This document shows, one piece after another, positions 18,115 through 27,228 of a stretch of DNA of 64,000 nucleotides. The notes beneath the pieces are model-generated. The model made no database searches. It was not told the origin of the DNA and saw only the letters and a list, made by a program, of their open reading frames with translations. Positions within the stretch are counted from its first letter, which is position 1. Every line of letters starts with the position of its first letter. The stretch spans positions 3,731,174 to 3,795,173 of the forward strand of contig CP151667.1 of NCBI GenBank assembly GCA_038400315.1. The letters are read 5' to 3'. Made by a program: the position numbers and the translations under genes. This DNA comes from Isosphaeraceae bacterium EP7. Lineage in GTDB: Bacteria; Planctomycetota; Planctomycetia; Isosphaerales; Isosphaeraceae.

Positions 18115-19301
18115 ACCTGATCCCGGACCTTCCGGCCAGGCCCGACGACGGCGATCGCCAGGCCGAGGGCCGCAAGCGCGGTGACCGCCCCTTGCCAGAA
18201 GGGCATCGCCGGCCCGTAGGCTCCCAGCAGCACGTTGGCGACCATGTAGCAGACCATCCGGGCGGCCATCTGCGCCGAGCCGTAGGCGCCCAGGATGGCC
18301 CCCTGGTCTTCGGGTGAGGTCGACCGCGAGAGCAGCCCCTGGATCGTCGGGGCGGCAATTCCCTGGCCCACGCCCACGACCAGGGTCGCCAGCAGCAAGC
18401 CAATCAGCCCGCCGGACATCGCCAGCCCGGCCAGGCCGAGGGTCGCCAGCGCGATACCCCAGATAATCAGCTTGGGCTCACCATACTTCGGAACCAGCCT
18501 GCGGATGAGCCCCCCCTGAACCAGGGCGACAACCGCGCCCAGGAATGCAAACGCGTAAGCCGCCTGGCTCGCGTTCCAGCCCAGCCGCTCGCGTAGGAAG
18601 AGGCTATAAGTTGCTTCCAAGGTCGACCAGGCCAGGATCGTCAGTGTGCCGATCCCCACCAATCCCCGGATGCCCGGGCTGGACAGCATCGTCGTCAGGC
18701 CGCGAAGGCTCAGGGTTCGCGCAGACTGGCCGACGGCCCCCGCGGGGCGGCTCTCGGGCAGGCGGAACACGACCAGCAGCAAGGCGATGGTCGAGAACCC
18801 GGCCGCGACCAGGAACGGGAGCCGCAGGTGCAGGTCGGGCGAGACCGGCAGGTCGAGGATCAGGCCGCTCAGCAGCGGGCCCAGGACGAACCCGATGCCG
18901 AACGCGGCGCCGATCATCCCGAGCCCCCGGGAACGCTGCTCGGGCGGCGTCACGTCGGCCACGTAGGCCTGGGCCACCAGGATGTTCCCGCCCGAGGCTC
19001 CGTCGAGCATCCGCGCCAGCAGCAGCGTGGTGTAGTCGCGGGTCAGGCCCATGATCAGGAACGAGAGGGCGGTTCCCGCCTGGCTGAAGACCAGGACCGG
19101 ACGCCTGCCGTACCGGTCGCTCAGCCGTCCGAGGATCGGCCCCGCGATGAGCTGGCAGAGCGGATACGCCGCCATCAAGGCCCCGATCTGCATCGGGCTG
19201 AAGCCGTATTGCTTGGCGAACGGGGCCAGCAGCGGCATCACGATCGTGAACCCCATCAGGTCCACCAGCACGACGAGGACGATGGTAATCAGTGGGGACA
19301 T
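18087..19301 (-). CDS. MFS drug-type exporter (TetA/Bcr-like)
   Basis: A 404-residue protein with 12 predicted TM segments. The loop 2-3 signature GRLSDRYGRRPVLV (MFS motif A) is intact, and the N-terminal half has MGFTIVMPLLAPFAKQYGFS, typical of the tetracycline-resistance/Bcr branch of 12-TM H+ antiporters. The central loop PEQRSRGLGMIGAAFGIGFVLGP (quoted in part) matches motif C of exporters. The start codon overlaps the stop of the upstream gene (TGATG at 19299-19303), so the two are translationally coupled. The substrate cannot be inferred; a resistance phenotype should not be assumed from the family alone. Confidence 0.9.
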   Translation of the reverse strand: MSPLITIVLVVLVDLMGFTIVMPLLAPFAKQYGFSPMQIGALMAAYPLCQLIAGPILGRLSDRYGRRPVLVFSQAGTALSFLIMGLTRDYTTLLLARMLDGASGGNILVAQAYVADVTPPEQRSRGLGMIGAAFGIGFVLGPLLSGLILDLPVSPDLHLRLPFLVAAGFSTIALLLVVFRLPESRPAGAVGQSARTLSLRGLTTMLSSPGIRGLVGIGTLTILAWSTLEATYSLFLRERLGWNASQAAYAFAFLGAVVALVQGGLIRRLVPKYGEPKLIIWGIALATLGLAGLAMSGGLIGLLLATLVVGVGQGIAAPTIQGLLSRSTSPEDQGAILGAYGSAQMAARMVCYMVANVLLGAYGPAMPFWQGAVTALAALGLAIAVVGPGRKVRDQVQEPAEAVA

Positions 19302-19876
19302 CAGGCGGCCCCCCCTTCGGACGAGGCCGTCGATTGCTTCGCCGCGTCTAACTCCGGCGTCTCGGGGCCGTAGCGTTCCAGTCGCATCACGTCGGCCCTC
19401 GCTTTCACCTCGAGGATCAGGCGGGCCTGCGACACGATGGCCGCGTACTCGGCGGCGAACGCCCCCAGGGTGAATCCGAACGTGAGCGTGGCGGCGCTCA
19501 AATGCCAGTACGGGTTCAGGCCTTGCGCATCGGAGGCGGCCCCTAACCAGGAGGTCGCCCCGATGGCGGTCATCCCCCAGAGCACGAACCGGAACGCCTT
19601 TCGCTTATTCTTCTTCGACTGCACCTCGACCCACTCCGGCATCTGGTAGGCCCCCACCACCTCGCGCACCCACTTGTTGGTGCCCAGGAAGTAGGTATAG
19701 ACGATCGAATGGACCAGCAGGGTCACCATCGTCGTCGCGAGCCCCATCAGGAAGTGGGTGCCGTGCCAGACGGCCCCCGGGCCCCTCGGCTCGCCCGAGG
19801 CGCCGAGGCCCAGGACGAAACTCGCCAGCAGCAGCGAGAGGTTCGTGACGGCCAGGCCCAAGAAAATCCGGTGCAT
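19301..19876 (-). CDS. Four-TM membrane protein of unknown function
   Basis: A 191-residue protein starting at ATG 19876. Four hydrophobic segments lie at about 4-24, 42-64, 98-116 and 128-155. Between TM2 and TM3 is a basic cytoplasmic-type loop (EVQSKKNKRKAF). Histidines in HGTHF and LVHSIVYTYF lie near the membrane boundaries and could bind haem or metal, though this is only suggestive. The C-terminal tail is charged and helical (QARLILEVKARADVMRLERY). It is the first gene of a two-gene unit with the MFS exporter, coupled by TGATG. Function unknown. Confidence 0.75.
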   Translation of the reverse strand: MHRIFLGLAVTNLSLLLASFVLGLGASGEPRGPGAVWHGTHFLMGLATTMVTLLVHSIVYTYFLGTNKWVREVVGAYQMPEWVEVQSKKNKRKAFRFVLWGMTAIGATSWLGAASDAQGLNPYWHLSAATLTFGFTLGAFAAEYAAIVSQARLILEVKARADVMRLERYGPETPELDAAKQSTASSEGGAA

Positions 19877-20120
19877 AGAGATCGAACCTGTCGGCGTGCG
19901 GGACGGTCGGGTCATTCGAGAGGGGCGCGGATGGCCGGCCCGCCGGCGCGGCGGATCGCCGTTGCCCGCGTTTCCTTCGACCTCAAGGGTACGCGAACCG
20001 CACCGGCCTTGGCAACGAGACCCCCCTCGCACCCTGCCGGCCCGTCGCCCGGACATGCTAAGATCGGTTCCCTTTCACGCCCGATCGCCGACCCCCTTCG
20101 ATGCGCCGGAGCCCCCGACC

Positions 20121-21248
20121 GTGAACGACGCCTGGATCGCCGACCGGATGCGCCTGATTGAAGCCTCGGGCATCCGCAAGGCCTTCGAGATGGCCAGGTC
20201 GATGAAGGACCCGATCAACCTCTCGATCGGCCTGCCCGACTTCGACGTCCCCGAGCCCGTCAAGCGGGCCGCCATCGCCGCCATCGAGCAGGGCCAGAAC
20301 GCCTACACCGTCACCATGGGCCTGCCCGAGCTGCGCGAGGCCCTGCAAGCCCGCGTCGACGCCGAGTTCGGCCACGCCGATCGCCAGCTGATGGTCACCT
20401 CGGGCACCTCCGGCGGCCTGCTGCTGGCCCTCTGCGCCGTGGCCAATCCGGGCGACGAGGTCCTCCTCTTCGACCCTTACTTCGTCATGTATCGCAACCT
20501 GGTCGCCCTGACCGGCGCGACACCCGTTTTCGTCGACACCTACCCGAGCTTCGGCCTTCCTCTCGATCGGGTCAAGGCGGCCATCACCCCGCGCACCAAG
20601 TGCATCATCGCCAACAGCCCGGGCAATCCCAGCGGCGTCGTGGTGCCGGCCGACGAGATGAAGGCCCTGGCCGAACTCTGCCGCGAGCGCGGGATCCTGC
20701 TCATCAGCGACGAGGTCTATCGGGCCTTCTGCTACGACGACCCCTTCGCCACCCCCGCCACCTGGAACGAAGACGTCCTCGTGGTCGACGGCTTCAGCAA
20801 GACCTACGGCATGACCGGCTGGCGTCTCGGCTTCGCGCACGGCCCCTCGGCCCTCATCCAGGAAATGGCCAAGCTCCAGCAATTCAGCTTCGTCTGCGCC
20901 CCCAGCCCACTGCAAAAGGGAGTCGTCGCGGCCCTCAACCTCGACCTCACCGCGCAGGTCGACGCCTACCGAAGCAAGCGAGATCGTGTCGCCCAGGCCC
21001 TCGAAGGTCTCTACGACCTCTCCCACCCCGACGGCGCCTTCTACGCCTTCCCGAAGGCCCCCGAAGCCTGGCCCGATGCCACCGCCTTCGTCGCCGAGGC
21101 CATCCGCCACAACCTCCTCGTCATCCCCGGCAACGTCTTCAGCCGCCGAGACACCCACTTCCGCCTCTCCTACGCCGTCGACGACCGCACTCTCGGCCGA
21201 GGCCTCGACGTCTTAAGGAAGCTTGCCGAGACCGGGCCGTCGGCATGA
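20121..21248 (+). CDS. PLP-dependent class I/II aminotransferase
   Basis: A 375-residue fold-type I aminotransferase. Landmarks: MKDPINLSIGLPDFDVPEPV near the N-terminus, TSGTSGGLLLAL (phosphate cup), NSPGNPSGVV (substrate carboxylate and Asn contact), LISDEVYRAF (Asp pairing with the pyridine N), and FSKTYGMTGWRLG with the PLP Lys at about 227. The C-terminus has HFRLSYAV with the second carboxylate-binding Arg. This is the aspartate/aromatic aminotransferase I-gamma group. The exact amino acid is not decidable, and alanine, aspartate or aromatic substrates all fit. GTG 20121 gives the expected start of the family (NDAWIADRMRLIEASGIRK). It lies 47 bases upstream of the choloylglycine-hydrolase-family gene. 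Confidence 0.92.
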   Translation: MNDAWIADRMRLIEASGIRKAFEMARSMKDPINLSIGLPDFDVPEPVKRAAIAAIEQGQNAYTVTMGLPELREALQARVDAEFGHADRQLMVTSGTSGGLLLALCAVANPGDEVLLFDPYFVMYRNLVALTGATPVFVDTYPSFGLPLDRVKAAITPRTKCIIANSPGNPSGVVVPADEMKALAELCRERGILLISDEVYRAFCYDDPFATPATWNEDVLVVDGFSKTYGMTGWRLGFAHGPSALIQEMAKLQQFSFVCAPSPLQKGVVAALNLDLTAQVDAYRSKRDRVAQALEGLYDLSHPDGAFYAFPKAPEAWPDATAFVAEAIRHNLLVIPGNVFSRRDTHFRLSYAVDDRTLGRGLDVLRKLAETGPSA

Positions 21249-21295
21249 ACTATCTTGATTCGAGATGATTTCTCGAACACTCCAGGACATGCACG

Positions 21296-22408
21296 ATGAA
21301 GACACGAGTTCTCACGGGTCTCTTCCTCGTGACGGCCGCGGCCTGCCTCTCCCTCCATTCGGTCGGGCTCGCGTGCACCGGCATCACACTCATTGCCAAG
21401 GACGGCGCGGTGGTCTACGGCCGCACCATGGAATGGGGCCCCTTCGACCTCAGGTCGCGACTGATCATCGTCCCGCGGGGCCACACGTTTCGAGGCGAAA
21501 CGCCCGACGGGAAACCTGGCCTCTCCTGGGACGCGAAATACGGTGTCGTGGGATTAGACGGAGTCGGTAAAGACATCGTCATCGACGGCATGAACGAGAA
21601 AGGAATGACCGTCGGCCTCTTCTATCACCCGGGGACCGCGGCCTATCAGAAGTACGACCCGGCCAGGGCGGGCGAATCGCTGGCGCCGACGGACGTCGGG
21701 CAATATCTCCTCACGACCTGCAAGTCGGTGGACGAGGTTCGGAAGGCCCTGGAAGCTGTCAGGGTCGTGCCCGTGGTGGAGCAGGCCCTGGGGATCGTCG
21801 CCGCGGTCCACTTCCTCGTGACCGAGCCGAGCGGCAAGGCGGTCGTCGTCGAGTACCTCAAGGGCGAGCTGACGATCTTCGACGCCCCGCTCGGCACGAT
21901 CACCAACTCGCCGAGCTACGACTGGCACGAGACCAATCTGCGCAACTATGTCAATCTGTCGGCGGTTTCCATCCCGGACAGGAAGATCGGCGACCTGGAC
22001 TTCAAGCCGCTCGGCGGCGGTAGCGGGATGATCGGCCTGCCGGGAGACTTCACACCGCCGTCCCGGTTCATCCGAGCTGTGGCCTTCTCCAAGTCGGGCC
22101 GCACCACGGCCACGGGCGAAGAGACCATGTACGAACTCTTCCGCATCCTGGACAACTTCAACGTGCCGTTCGGCGCCGCCGAAGGCTCGGGGAACGACAA
22201 TACCGCCGGGATGCGCAGCGCCACGCAGTGGACGACCTGCAATGATACGAAGAACCGGGTCATCTATTACCACACCCAGCACAACCGCCGCGTCCGCAAG
22301 GTCGAGCTAAGCAAGATTAACTTCGATGGTCCTGCCGAGCTTGTTCGCCTGCCGCTGGACAGGGAGCAGGCGCAAGATATCGAGGACGTCACGCCGGCGG
22401 GGAAGTGA
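21296..22408 (+). CDS. Choloylglycine hydrolase/penicillin V acylase-family Ntn hydrolase, exported
   Basis: A 370-residue linear-amide C-N hydrolase. A signal peptide (about residues 1-26, ending SVGLA) is followed directly by Cys27 in ACTGITLIAKDG. Signal cleavage would therefore expose the N-terminal nucleophile Cys. The typical GRTMEWG (the family's conserved Arg near the active site), NEKGMTVGLFY and ITNSPSYDWHETNLRNY blocks follow. Members hydrolyse amide bonds in conjugated bile salts, penicillin V or N-acyl-homoserine lactones. In a planctomycete an environmental amide or acyl-homoserine lactone is more plausible than bile salts. It converges with clpX; a hairpin lies between them. 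Confidence 0.9.
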   Translation: MKTRVLTGLFLVTAAACLSLHSVGLACTGITLIAKDGAVVYGRTMEWGPFDLRSRLIIVPRGHTFRGETPDGKPGLSWDAKYGVVGLDGVGKDIVIDGMNEKGMTVGLFYHPGTAAYQKYDPARAGESLAPTDVGQYLLTTCKSVDEVRKALEAVRVVPVVEQALGIVAAVHFLVTEPSGKAVVVEYLKGELTIFDAPLGTITNSPSYDWHETNLRNYVNLSAVSIPDRKIGDLDFKPLGGGSGMIGLPGDFTPPSRFIRAVAFSKSGRTTATGEETMYELFRILDNFNVPFGAAEGSGNDNTAGMRSATQWTTCNDTKNRVIYYHTQHNRRVRKVELSKINFDGPAELVRLPLDREQAQDIEDVTPAGK

Positions 22409-22539
22409 CGCGAGCAACTTTGACTCATTTGCCTCGCAACGAATGCGAGTCGCTGGGTGTTCGAGCATCCTCCGATCGAGGTTGTCGGGTACCCCGGCAT
22501 TTCGAGAAACTTGACGGACGCCGGCGAGGCTGGGCCATC

Positions 22540-22583
22540 CAAAAATGACGACGCGGCCCGACGTTGATGCGTCAGGCCGCGTC
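22540..22583 (-). terminator. Intrinsic terminator downstream of clpX
   Basis: GACGCGGCC (22550-22558) and GGCCGCGTC (22575-22583) form a perfect nine-base stem with a 16-base loop. Read on the minus strand, the stem is followed within a few bases by TTTTT (22541-22545 on the plus strand is AAAAA), so it suits clpX transcription. It may also stop the converging gene. Confidence 0.7.
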
Positions 22584-22618
22584 GCTTGCATTTGAGTGCT
22601 GGTTGGAGACGCCTAAGC

Positions 22619-24046
22619 TCAGGCGCTTTCCTTCTTCCGCTCGTCGGCCTTCTTGCTCGGCGCGGCCGCTGCCGCGGGGGCAGGAGCTGCGGCGGGGGTC
22701 GGCGGGGCGGGGGAGTCGAAGAGGCTCTTTTCCTTGCGGACGACTTCGGGGGTGACGAGGAACTTCCCTTTGTCCTTGGCGGCACGGTCGGGAAGCTCGT
22801 ACATCACGTCGAGCATGACGTCCTCGACGATCGACCTCAGGCCTCGGGCACCGGTGTCGCGGGCCTTGGCTCGCTTGGCGATCTCTTCGAGGGCCTCGGG
22901 GGTGAACTCGAGGTCGGCGTTCTCCATCTCGAAGAACTTGCGGTACTGCTTGACGAGCGCGTTCTTCGGCTCGGTCATGATCTGCACGAGCGCCGCCGTG
23001 TCCAGCGGCATGAGCGGGCAGACGACCGGGAGGCGGCCGACGAACTCGGGGATCATCCCGTATTCGAGGATGTCGTCGGAGGTGACCTGGTCGAGCAGGG
23101 CACCGAGCTCGGTGTTGTGCTCGCTCTCGGACTGGCTGCCGAAGCCGATCGTCTTGCGGCCGACGCGGCGGGCGATGATGTTATCGAGCCCGACGAACGT
23201 GCCGCCGCAGATGAACAGGATGTTCGACGTGTCGAGCTGGATGTACTGCTGCTCGGGGTGCTTGCGTCCGCCCTGCGGCGGGACGTTGGCCACCGTGCCT
23301 TCGAGCATCTTCAGGAGCGCCTGCTGCACCCCCTCGCCCGAGACGTCGCGGGTGATCGAGACATTCTGGCTCGTCTTGCCGATCTTGTCGATTTCGTCGA
23401 TGTAGATGATGCCGCGTTGGGCACTTTCCAGGTCGAAATCGGCGGCGTGCAGCAGCTTCAGGAGGATGTTCTCGACGTCCTCGCCGACGTAGCCCGCCTC
23501 GGTCAAGGTCGTGGCGTCGCCGATGGCGAAGGGGACGTTCAAGATCCGGGCCAGGGTCCGGGCCAGCAGCGTCTTGCCGCAGCCGGTCGGGCCGATGAGC
23601 AGGATGTTCGACTTGTCGAGCTCGACCCCGCTCTCGGAGTCCTCGCCGGCCACCAGCCGCTTGTAGTGGTTGTGCACCGCGACGGCGAGCACCTTCTTGG
23701 CGCGAGTCTGGCCGATGACGTAGGCGTCAAGCTGCTCTTTCACCTCGCGAGGCGAGGGGATGTCGGTGAAGAGCGTCTTGGGGATGCCCCTGCGGCGCCG
23801 CTCCTGGTCGAGGATCGACTGGCAGAGCTCGATGCACTCGCCGCAAATGTAGACGTCGCCAGGTCCTTCGACCAGCGGGCCGACGTCGCGGTAGCTCTTG
23901 CGGCAGAACGAGCAATACGCGTTCTTCTTGACGCTGCTCGCGGTGCCCGTCGGGGCACTACCGCCGCCGCCGGGGCCGCCGCCCCGCTTGCCGCCGCCGC
24001 CCCCGGAGCTGGAACCCCCCCCGCCGATGTCCTTACCCGATGGCAT
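22619..24046 (-). CDS. clpX: ATP-dependent Clp protease ATP-binding subunit ClpX
   Basis: A 475-residue AAA+ unfoldase that recognises tagged substrates and feeds them to the ClpP peptidase. The zinc-binding domain has four Cys (CSFCRK, Cys45 and 48; YICGEC, Cys68 and 71). Walker A is GPTGCGKT (152-159) and Walker B is IIYIDEIDK. The [17 protein letters not shown] and FGSQSE blocks and the C-terminal small domain ([15 protein letters not shown]) are intact. The length exceeds the usual 420-430 because of a Gly/Ser-rich leader of about 40 residues and an Ala/Pro/Lys-rich tail of about 35. ATG 24046 has AAAGGAACGGGT immediately upstream. No clpP or tig is adjacent, which is unusual compared with the common tig-clpP-clpX order. 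Confidence 0.97.
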   Translation of the reverse strand: MPSGKDIGGGGSSSGGGGGKRGGGPGGGGSAPTGTASSVKKNAYCSFCRKSYRDVGPLVEGPGDVYICGECIELCQSILDQERRRRGIPKTLFTDIPSPREVKEQLDAYVIGQTRAKKVLAVAVHNHYKRLVAGEDSESGVELDKSNILLIGPTGCGKTLLARTLARILNVPFAIGDATTLTEAGYVGEDVENILLKLLHAADFDLESAQRGIIYIDEIDKIGKTSQNVSITRDVSGEGVQQALLKMLEGTVANVPPQGGRKHPEQQYIQLDTSNILFICGGTFVGLDNIIARRVGRKTIGFGSQSESEHNTELGALLDQVTSDDILEYGMIPEFVGRLPVVCPLMPLDTAALVQIMTEPKNALVKQYRKFFEMENADLEFTPEALEEIAKRAKARDTGARGLRSIVEDVMLDVMYELPDRAAKDKGKFLVTPEVVRKEKSLFDSPAPPTPAAAPAPAAAAAPSKKADERKKESA

Positions 24047-24396
24047 ACCCGTTCCTTTCAACACAACGAGGGGCGATGCGCCGGCGGCGCCCTGCAGAGG
24101 CCGGGCGCGATGCGCCGAAGAGCGAACGGGCCAATTGTCCGACACGGCCGAGTCTGGCCGATTCGATTCAATGATCAAGAGAGGCCGGGACGCCGCGGGC
24201 CATTGGATCGCGATCTGACATCGTGACCGGACGCATCCGGCCGACACCCTGCGATCGGAATCGCGACGGAAGACCGTCGAGCGTTGACTCCCCGCGGTCG
24301 CCAACTTACTCATCTTAGTGGACGAATCGCCCAGGAGCAAGCTCACCACAGACGCTTGCCCCGGCCGCCCATGGCTGAGCCGGCATCGTCGGCGCA
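24047..24396. other. Intergenic region upstream of clpX
   Basis: About 350 bases between mutY (stop at 24397) and the clpX start. Presumably it holds the clpX promoter. I see no clear -35/-10 pair, heat-shock CIRCE-type repeat, RNA gene or convincing small reading frame. Confidence 0.4.
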
Positions 24397-25602
24397 TCAG
24401 TCCGCATCGAACCCCAGCGAGCCAAGCCCCCGCGCGGCCACCCAGGCCGCCAGCTTGCGGGCCGAACCGCTGAGCGGAAGCCCTTCCAAGATCGCGAGAT
24501 CGGCCCACTCGGCCCGGTCCAGATTCGGCCCCGGGGTCGTCGTCTCGGACCTCCCTACGGCGGCATAGGCCGTCAGCCTGACCTTGTGCTTGGTCACGCC
24601 ATAACTGAGGGAATGCACCTTCGGGCCGATTGAGACCTCGACCCCCGTCAGCCGCGGAATCCCCCCGGCCAGGTCGCCCTCCGACACCGGAATACGCCCC
24701 GCGGGGTCGGCGCCGGAGCGGTGTACCGTCGGGAATTCCCAGAATCCCTGCCAGAGCCCCCCCGCCGACCGGCGGACGACCAGCAGTCGGCCCTGCCGCA
24801 CGACCAGGGCGCACGCCTCCTCGACGTCGAGCGGCTTTGCCTTCGGGACCGCCAGGGGGATCGAGTCCTGCTTCCCCTGGAGCCGCGCCAGGCAGTCGGC
24901 CGCGACCGGGCAGACCAGGCACATTGGCGCCCTGGGCGTGCAGAGGATCGCGCCCAGCTCCATGAACGCCTGGTTGAACCGCCCGGCGTCGACCTCCGGC
25001 ACCAGCCGCCCCGCCGCGAGCCAGAGCCTCGCCTGCGACTTTGTCGACGCCAGCGGCTCGGGCCAGGAAAGCCAGCGGGCCAGCACGCGCTGGGTGTTGG
25101 CCTCGACGATCGGGGCGGGTCGGTCGTACGCGAACGAGAGGACCGCGCCCGCGATATAACGGCCCACGCCGGGCAGGGCGCGGATCGCCTCGGCATCGTC
25201 GGGCACCCGGCCACCGTGGTCACGCACGATTGCCCTGGCGGCGGCCTGGAGCTGCCGGGCCCTCCGATAATATCCGAGCCCCTCCCAGGCCTTCAGCACA
25301 TCGGCCTCGTCGGCCCCGGCGAGCGCCTCGACGCTGGGGAACCGCTCCAGGAACCTGTGGAAGAACGGCACGACCGCCGCCACCGTTGTCTGCACCAGCA
25401 TCGTCTCGGAAACAAGGATTCGGTATGCGTCGCGATCGGCCCGCCAGGGCAAATCGCGTGCGGCCCCCGCATACCACTCCAGCAGCCTGGCGCGGATCCG
25501 GTCGACCCACGCCGCGTCCAGGTCGGGCATCAGGTCGCCCTTGGGATCTGCCGGCGAACCTGCGGCACCCTCATCGCCCTTGTCCTTGCCACGTCGCGCC
25601 AT
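24397..25602 (-). CDS. mutY: A/G-specific adenine glycosylase MutY
   Basis: A 401-residue base-excision-repair glycosylase that removes A mispaired with 8-oxoG. The N-terminal catalytic domain has ARDLPWR and [10 protein letters not shown] (Glu66 equals the catalytic Glu of E. coli MutY). The helix-hairpin-helix is [16 protein letters not shown], and the [4Fe-4S] ligands are Cys221, 228, 231 and 237 in the spacing C-X6-C-X2-C-X5-C. A C-terminal NUDIX-like 8-oxoG recognition domain follows ([19 protein letters not shown]). The position of the second catalytic residue, usually Asp in (L/V)DGNV, reads [13 protein letters not shown] here, that is Glu167. ATG 25602 is preferred, preceded by a G-rich Shine-Dalgarno-like stretch; ATG 25653 is possible. 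Confidence 0.93.
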   Translation of the reverse strand: MARRGKDKGDEGAAGSPADPKGDLMPDLDAAWVDRIRARLLEWYAGAARDLPWRADRDAYRILVSETMLVQTTVAAVVPFFHRFLERFPSVEALAGADEADVLKAWEGLGYYRRARQLQAAARAIVRDHGGRVPDDAEAIRALPGVGRYIAGAVLSFAYDRPAPIVEANTQRVLARWLSWPEPLASTKSQARLWLAAGRLVPEVDAGRFNQAFMELGAILCTPRAPMCLVCPVAADCLARLQGKQDSIPLAVPKAKPLDVEEACALVVRQGRLLVVRRSAGGLWQGFWEFPTVHRSGADPAGRIPVSEGDLAGGIPRLTGVEVSIGPKVHSLSYGVTKHKVRLTAYAAVGRSETTTPGPNLDRAEWADLAILEGLPLSGSARKLAAWVAARGLGSLGFDAD

Positions 25603-25712
25603 CGTCTTCGATCCCCCCCAAGCTCGCCCCGTTTTCATCATAGCCGTGTCCATGCGCGGGGCTCGGGCAACTTGATTTTCTGGAATCTTGGGAATTATTT
25701 GCTAAGCGGGGA

Positions 25713-25740
25713 TTGACATCCCGTATTAGGGAGGTATTCT
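25713..25740 (+). promoter_or_regulatory. Putative sigma-70-type promoter for the 97-aa/sigma/CsrA-like cluster
   Basis: TTGACA (25713-25718, perfect -35), a 16-base spacer, then TATTCT (25735-25740, four of six matches to TATAAT). It lies in the 213-base divergent gap between mutY and the 97-aa gene, about 75 bases before that gene's ATG. The gap is notably A/T-rich relative to surroundings. Assignment is by consensus only. Confidence 0.45.
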
Positions 25741-25815
25741 TATGTTGTCGGCCGCGTATCCGGGACATCCGGAAGACGCGGGTCGGGATTGGCCACCAGC
25801 TTGGGGAGTCGGACG

Positions 25816-26109
25816 ATGATGTCTCAGACTATCAATTCTCCCGCGTTCGGGACCGGAACGAACGACGGCCGCGGCGACGGTGCCCCGGCGAGCTTCGATG
25901 TGCTGGCCGGGCTTTATGCGACGCAGACGCGGCTGATGGGCGAGCTGGAAGTCCTGGGCCGTCGCCGGGCGCGGGCCGTGCGTCAACGGGACGCCTGCGG
26001 CTCGATCGCGGTGGTGGTCGACGCGGTGATCGCCCAAATCGACGCCCGCAGGTCCGACGTCCTGGCCGAGCTCAGGGCCAACCGGGCCCTCGCTTTCTCC
26101 GCCTGCTGA
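25816..26109 (+). CDS. Small helical protein of unknown function, first in sigma/CsrA-like cluster
   Basis: A 97-residue protein from ATG 25816 (or 25819). Residues 1-26 are Gly/Ser/Thr-rich and flexible. Residues 27-95 form one or two long helices rich in Ala, Arg, Leu and Gln (YATQTRLMGELEVLGRRRAR, then VVVDAVIAQIDARRSDVLAE). The helical-hairpin layout recalls small chaperones or regulators such as FlgN/FliT, but there is no sequence-level match I can defend. It lies 57 bases before the sigma factor and is probably co-transcribed with it. An anti-sigma or chaperone role is a guess from position. Third-position GC is high, supporting real coding. Confidence 0.65.
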   Translation: MMSQTINSPAFGTGTNDGRGDGAPASFDVLAGLYATQTRLMGELEVLGRRRARAVRQRDACGSIAVVVDAVIAQIDARRSDVLAELRANRALAFSAC

Positions 26110-26166
26110 CCGCCCGCCCGAACGAGTCCATCCCCGACGCACGATCGATCGAATGGAGCCGCAACG

Positions 26167-26847
26167 ATGAGCCAGACGATGACCGAGACCCAGACCGTCA
26201 GCCCCGCGACCGATCGCCGGATGCTCCTTCGGGCCGCGGATTCCGAGTCCGCACGCCGTCACCGCCGGACCCAGCTCACCGCCGAGCAGCAGGATCTGGC
26301 CGCCCGGTACATCCCGATGGCCCAGACGCTGTCGGCCCCCTTGAAGCGGGACTGGCCGTCGGCCCGCGAGGACTTCGAATCGGCCGCGATGCTGGCCCTG
26401 GTTGAGGCCGCGCAGGTCTTCGACCCGACGCGGGAGATCAAGTTCGGCACCTTCGCCCGGTTCCGGATCATCGGTGCCCTGCGTGACGTGCATCGGGACC
26501 TGCTCGAACGCAGCGGCTGGTCGCCCGACCAGACTGAGATTCCCGCCATCGCGTCGCTGGTCCCCACCATGGAGGAGCACGGCCACGTCCTCGGCATCCA
26601 GGACCAGCACGAGGCCGGCCGGGATCTGGAGCTGACCGAGGCCGCCGAGGCGATCCTTCGCAGCCTCCCCAAGCGGCACGCCGAGGCCTGTCGCCTTCTC
26701 TATATCGAAGGGCTCAACCAGGAAGAGGCCGCCCGTCGGCTCGGCTATTCCAAGTCTCGCCTTTCCTACCTGCATCGCGAGGCGATCGTCTTCCTGGCCA
26801 ATTCCTGCGGCGTCACGCCCCGAGTCGCCCAGCCTTCGGAGAATTGA
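26167..26847 (+). CDS. Sigma-70 family RNA polymerase sigma factor (FliA/SigF-like)
   Basis: A 226-residue sigma factor. Region 2 is AMLALVEAAQVFDPTREIKFGTFARFRIIGA (quoted in two overlapping parts: LVEAAQVFDPTREIKFG and FGTFARFRIIGALRDVHRD), matching the core-binding and -10 recognition helices. A short region 3 follows. Region 4 carries a helix-turn-helix, EGLNQEEAARRLGYSKSRLS. Lacking region 1.1 and keeping a reduced region 3, it fits the group 3 (FliA/WhiG/SigF-type) pattern more than ECF. It sits between the 97-aa helical protein and a CsrA-like protein. In other bacteria FliA and CsrA are often linked to motility, but no flagellar structural gene is in this window. Confidence 0.9.
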   Translation: MSQTMTETQTVSPATDRRMLLRAADSESARRHRRTQLTAEQQDLAARYIPMAQTLSAPLKRDWPSAREDFESAAMLALVEAAQVFDPTREIKFGTFARFRIIGALRDVHRDLLERSGWSPDQTEIPAIASLVPTMEEHGHVLGIQDQHEAGRDLELTEAAEAILRSLPKRHAEACRLLYIEGLNQEEAARRLGYSKSRLSYLHREAIVFLANSCGVTPRVAQPSEN

Positions 26848-26959
26848 TCGACCTGCACTGCCCCCCGATCCCTTGCCTGTACGCTTGTCCTGATCTGAAA
26901 GCACCGCGTTCAAAAAACTGCCCAACTTGGATTCCAGACCGAATTTGGAGAACCCTCAG

Positions 26960-27199
26960 ATGCTCGTCCTGAAGCGCAAAGAAGGCCAGTGGGTCGACGT
27001 CATCCACCGCTCCGGCGACCGCATGCGGATCCGCGTCTACAACATCCGCAGCCAGGTTCCGCGCCAGCTCGACCTGGCCTTCGACGATGACGCCCGCCAC
27101 TTCACGATCGAACGTCCGGAGCGGAATCTTCCCGCCCTGGACTCGACCCGCGCCGATGCCGCGGAGGTCGGTGCCATCCCCGCCCCTCATCTGGTCTGA
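26960..27199 (+). CDS. CsrA-like small RNA-binding protein (divergent)
   Basis: A 79-residue protein starting at ATG 26960 with GGAG seven bases upstream. The first ten residues MLVLKRKEGQ match the CsrA start (Leu4 and Arg6, both RNA-contacting in CsrA, are kept). GDRMRIRVYNIRSQVPRQLD aligns with the CsrA beta-strands (GDxVxVxV...VRIG), and FTIERPER aligns roughly with the VHREE segment holding the second RNA-contact Arg. A Pro/Ala-rich tail of about 20 residues is extra. CsrA blocks translation by binding GGA motifs near start codons. The divergence here (no IGV core) leaves actual RNA binding unproven. It lies 112 bases after the sigma gene. Confidence 0.7.
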   Translation: MLVLKRKEGQWVDVIHRSGDRMRIRVYNIRSQVPRQLDLAFDDDARHFTIERPERNLPALDSTRADAAEVGAIPAPHLV

Positions 27200-27228
27200 G
27201 ACAGAGACATTCATGGATGACACAACTG

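Noticed and set aside
18087-19301. Tetracycline resistance gene
   Set aside because: Only family-level motifs of the TetA/Bcr branch are visible; nothing identifies the substrate.
21296-22408. Bile-salt hydrolase
   Set aside because: The family match is clear, but substrate cannot be inferred and the likely habitat makes bile salts improbable.
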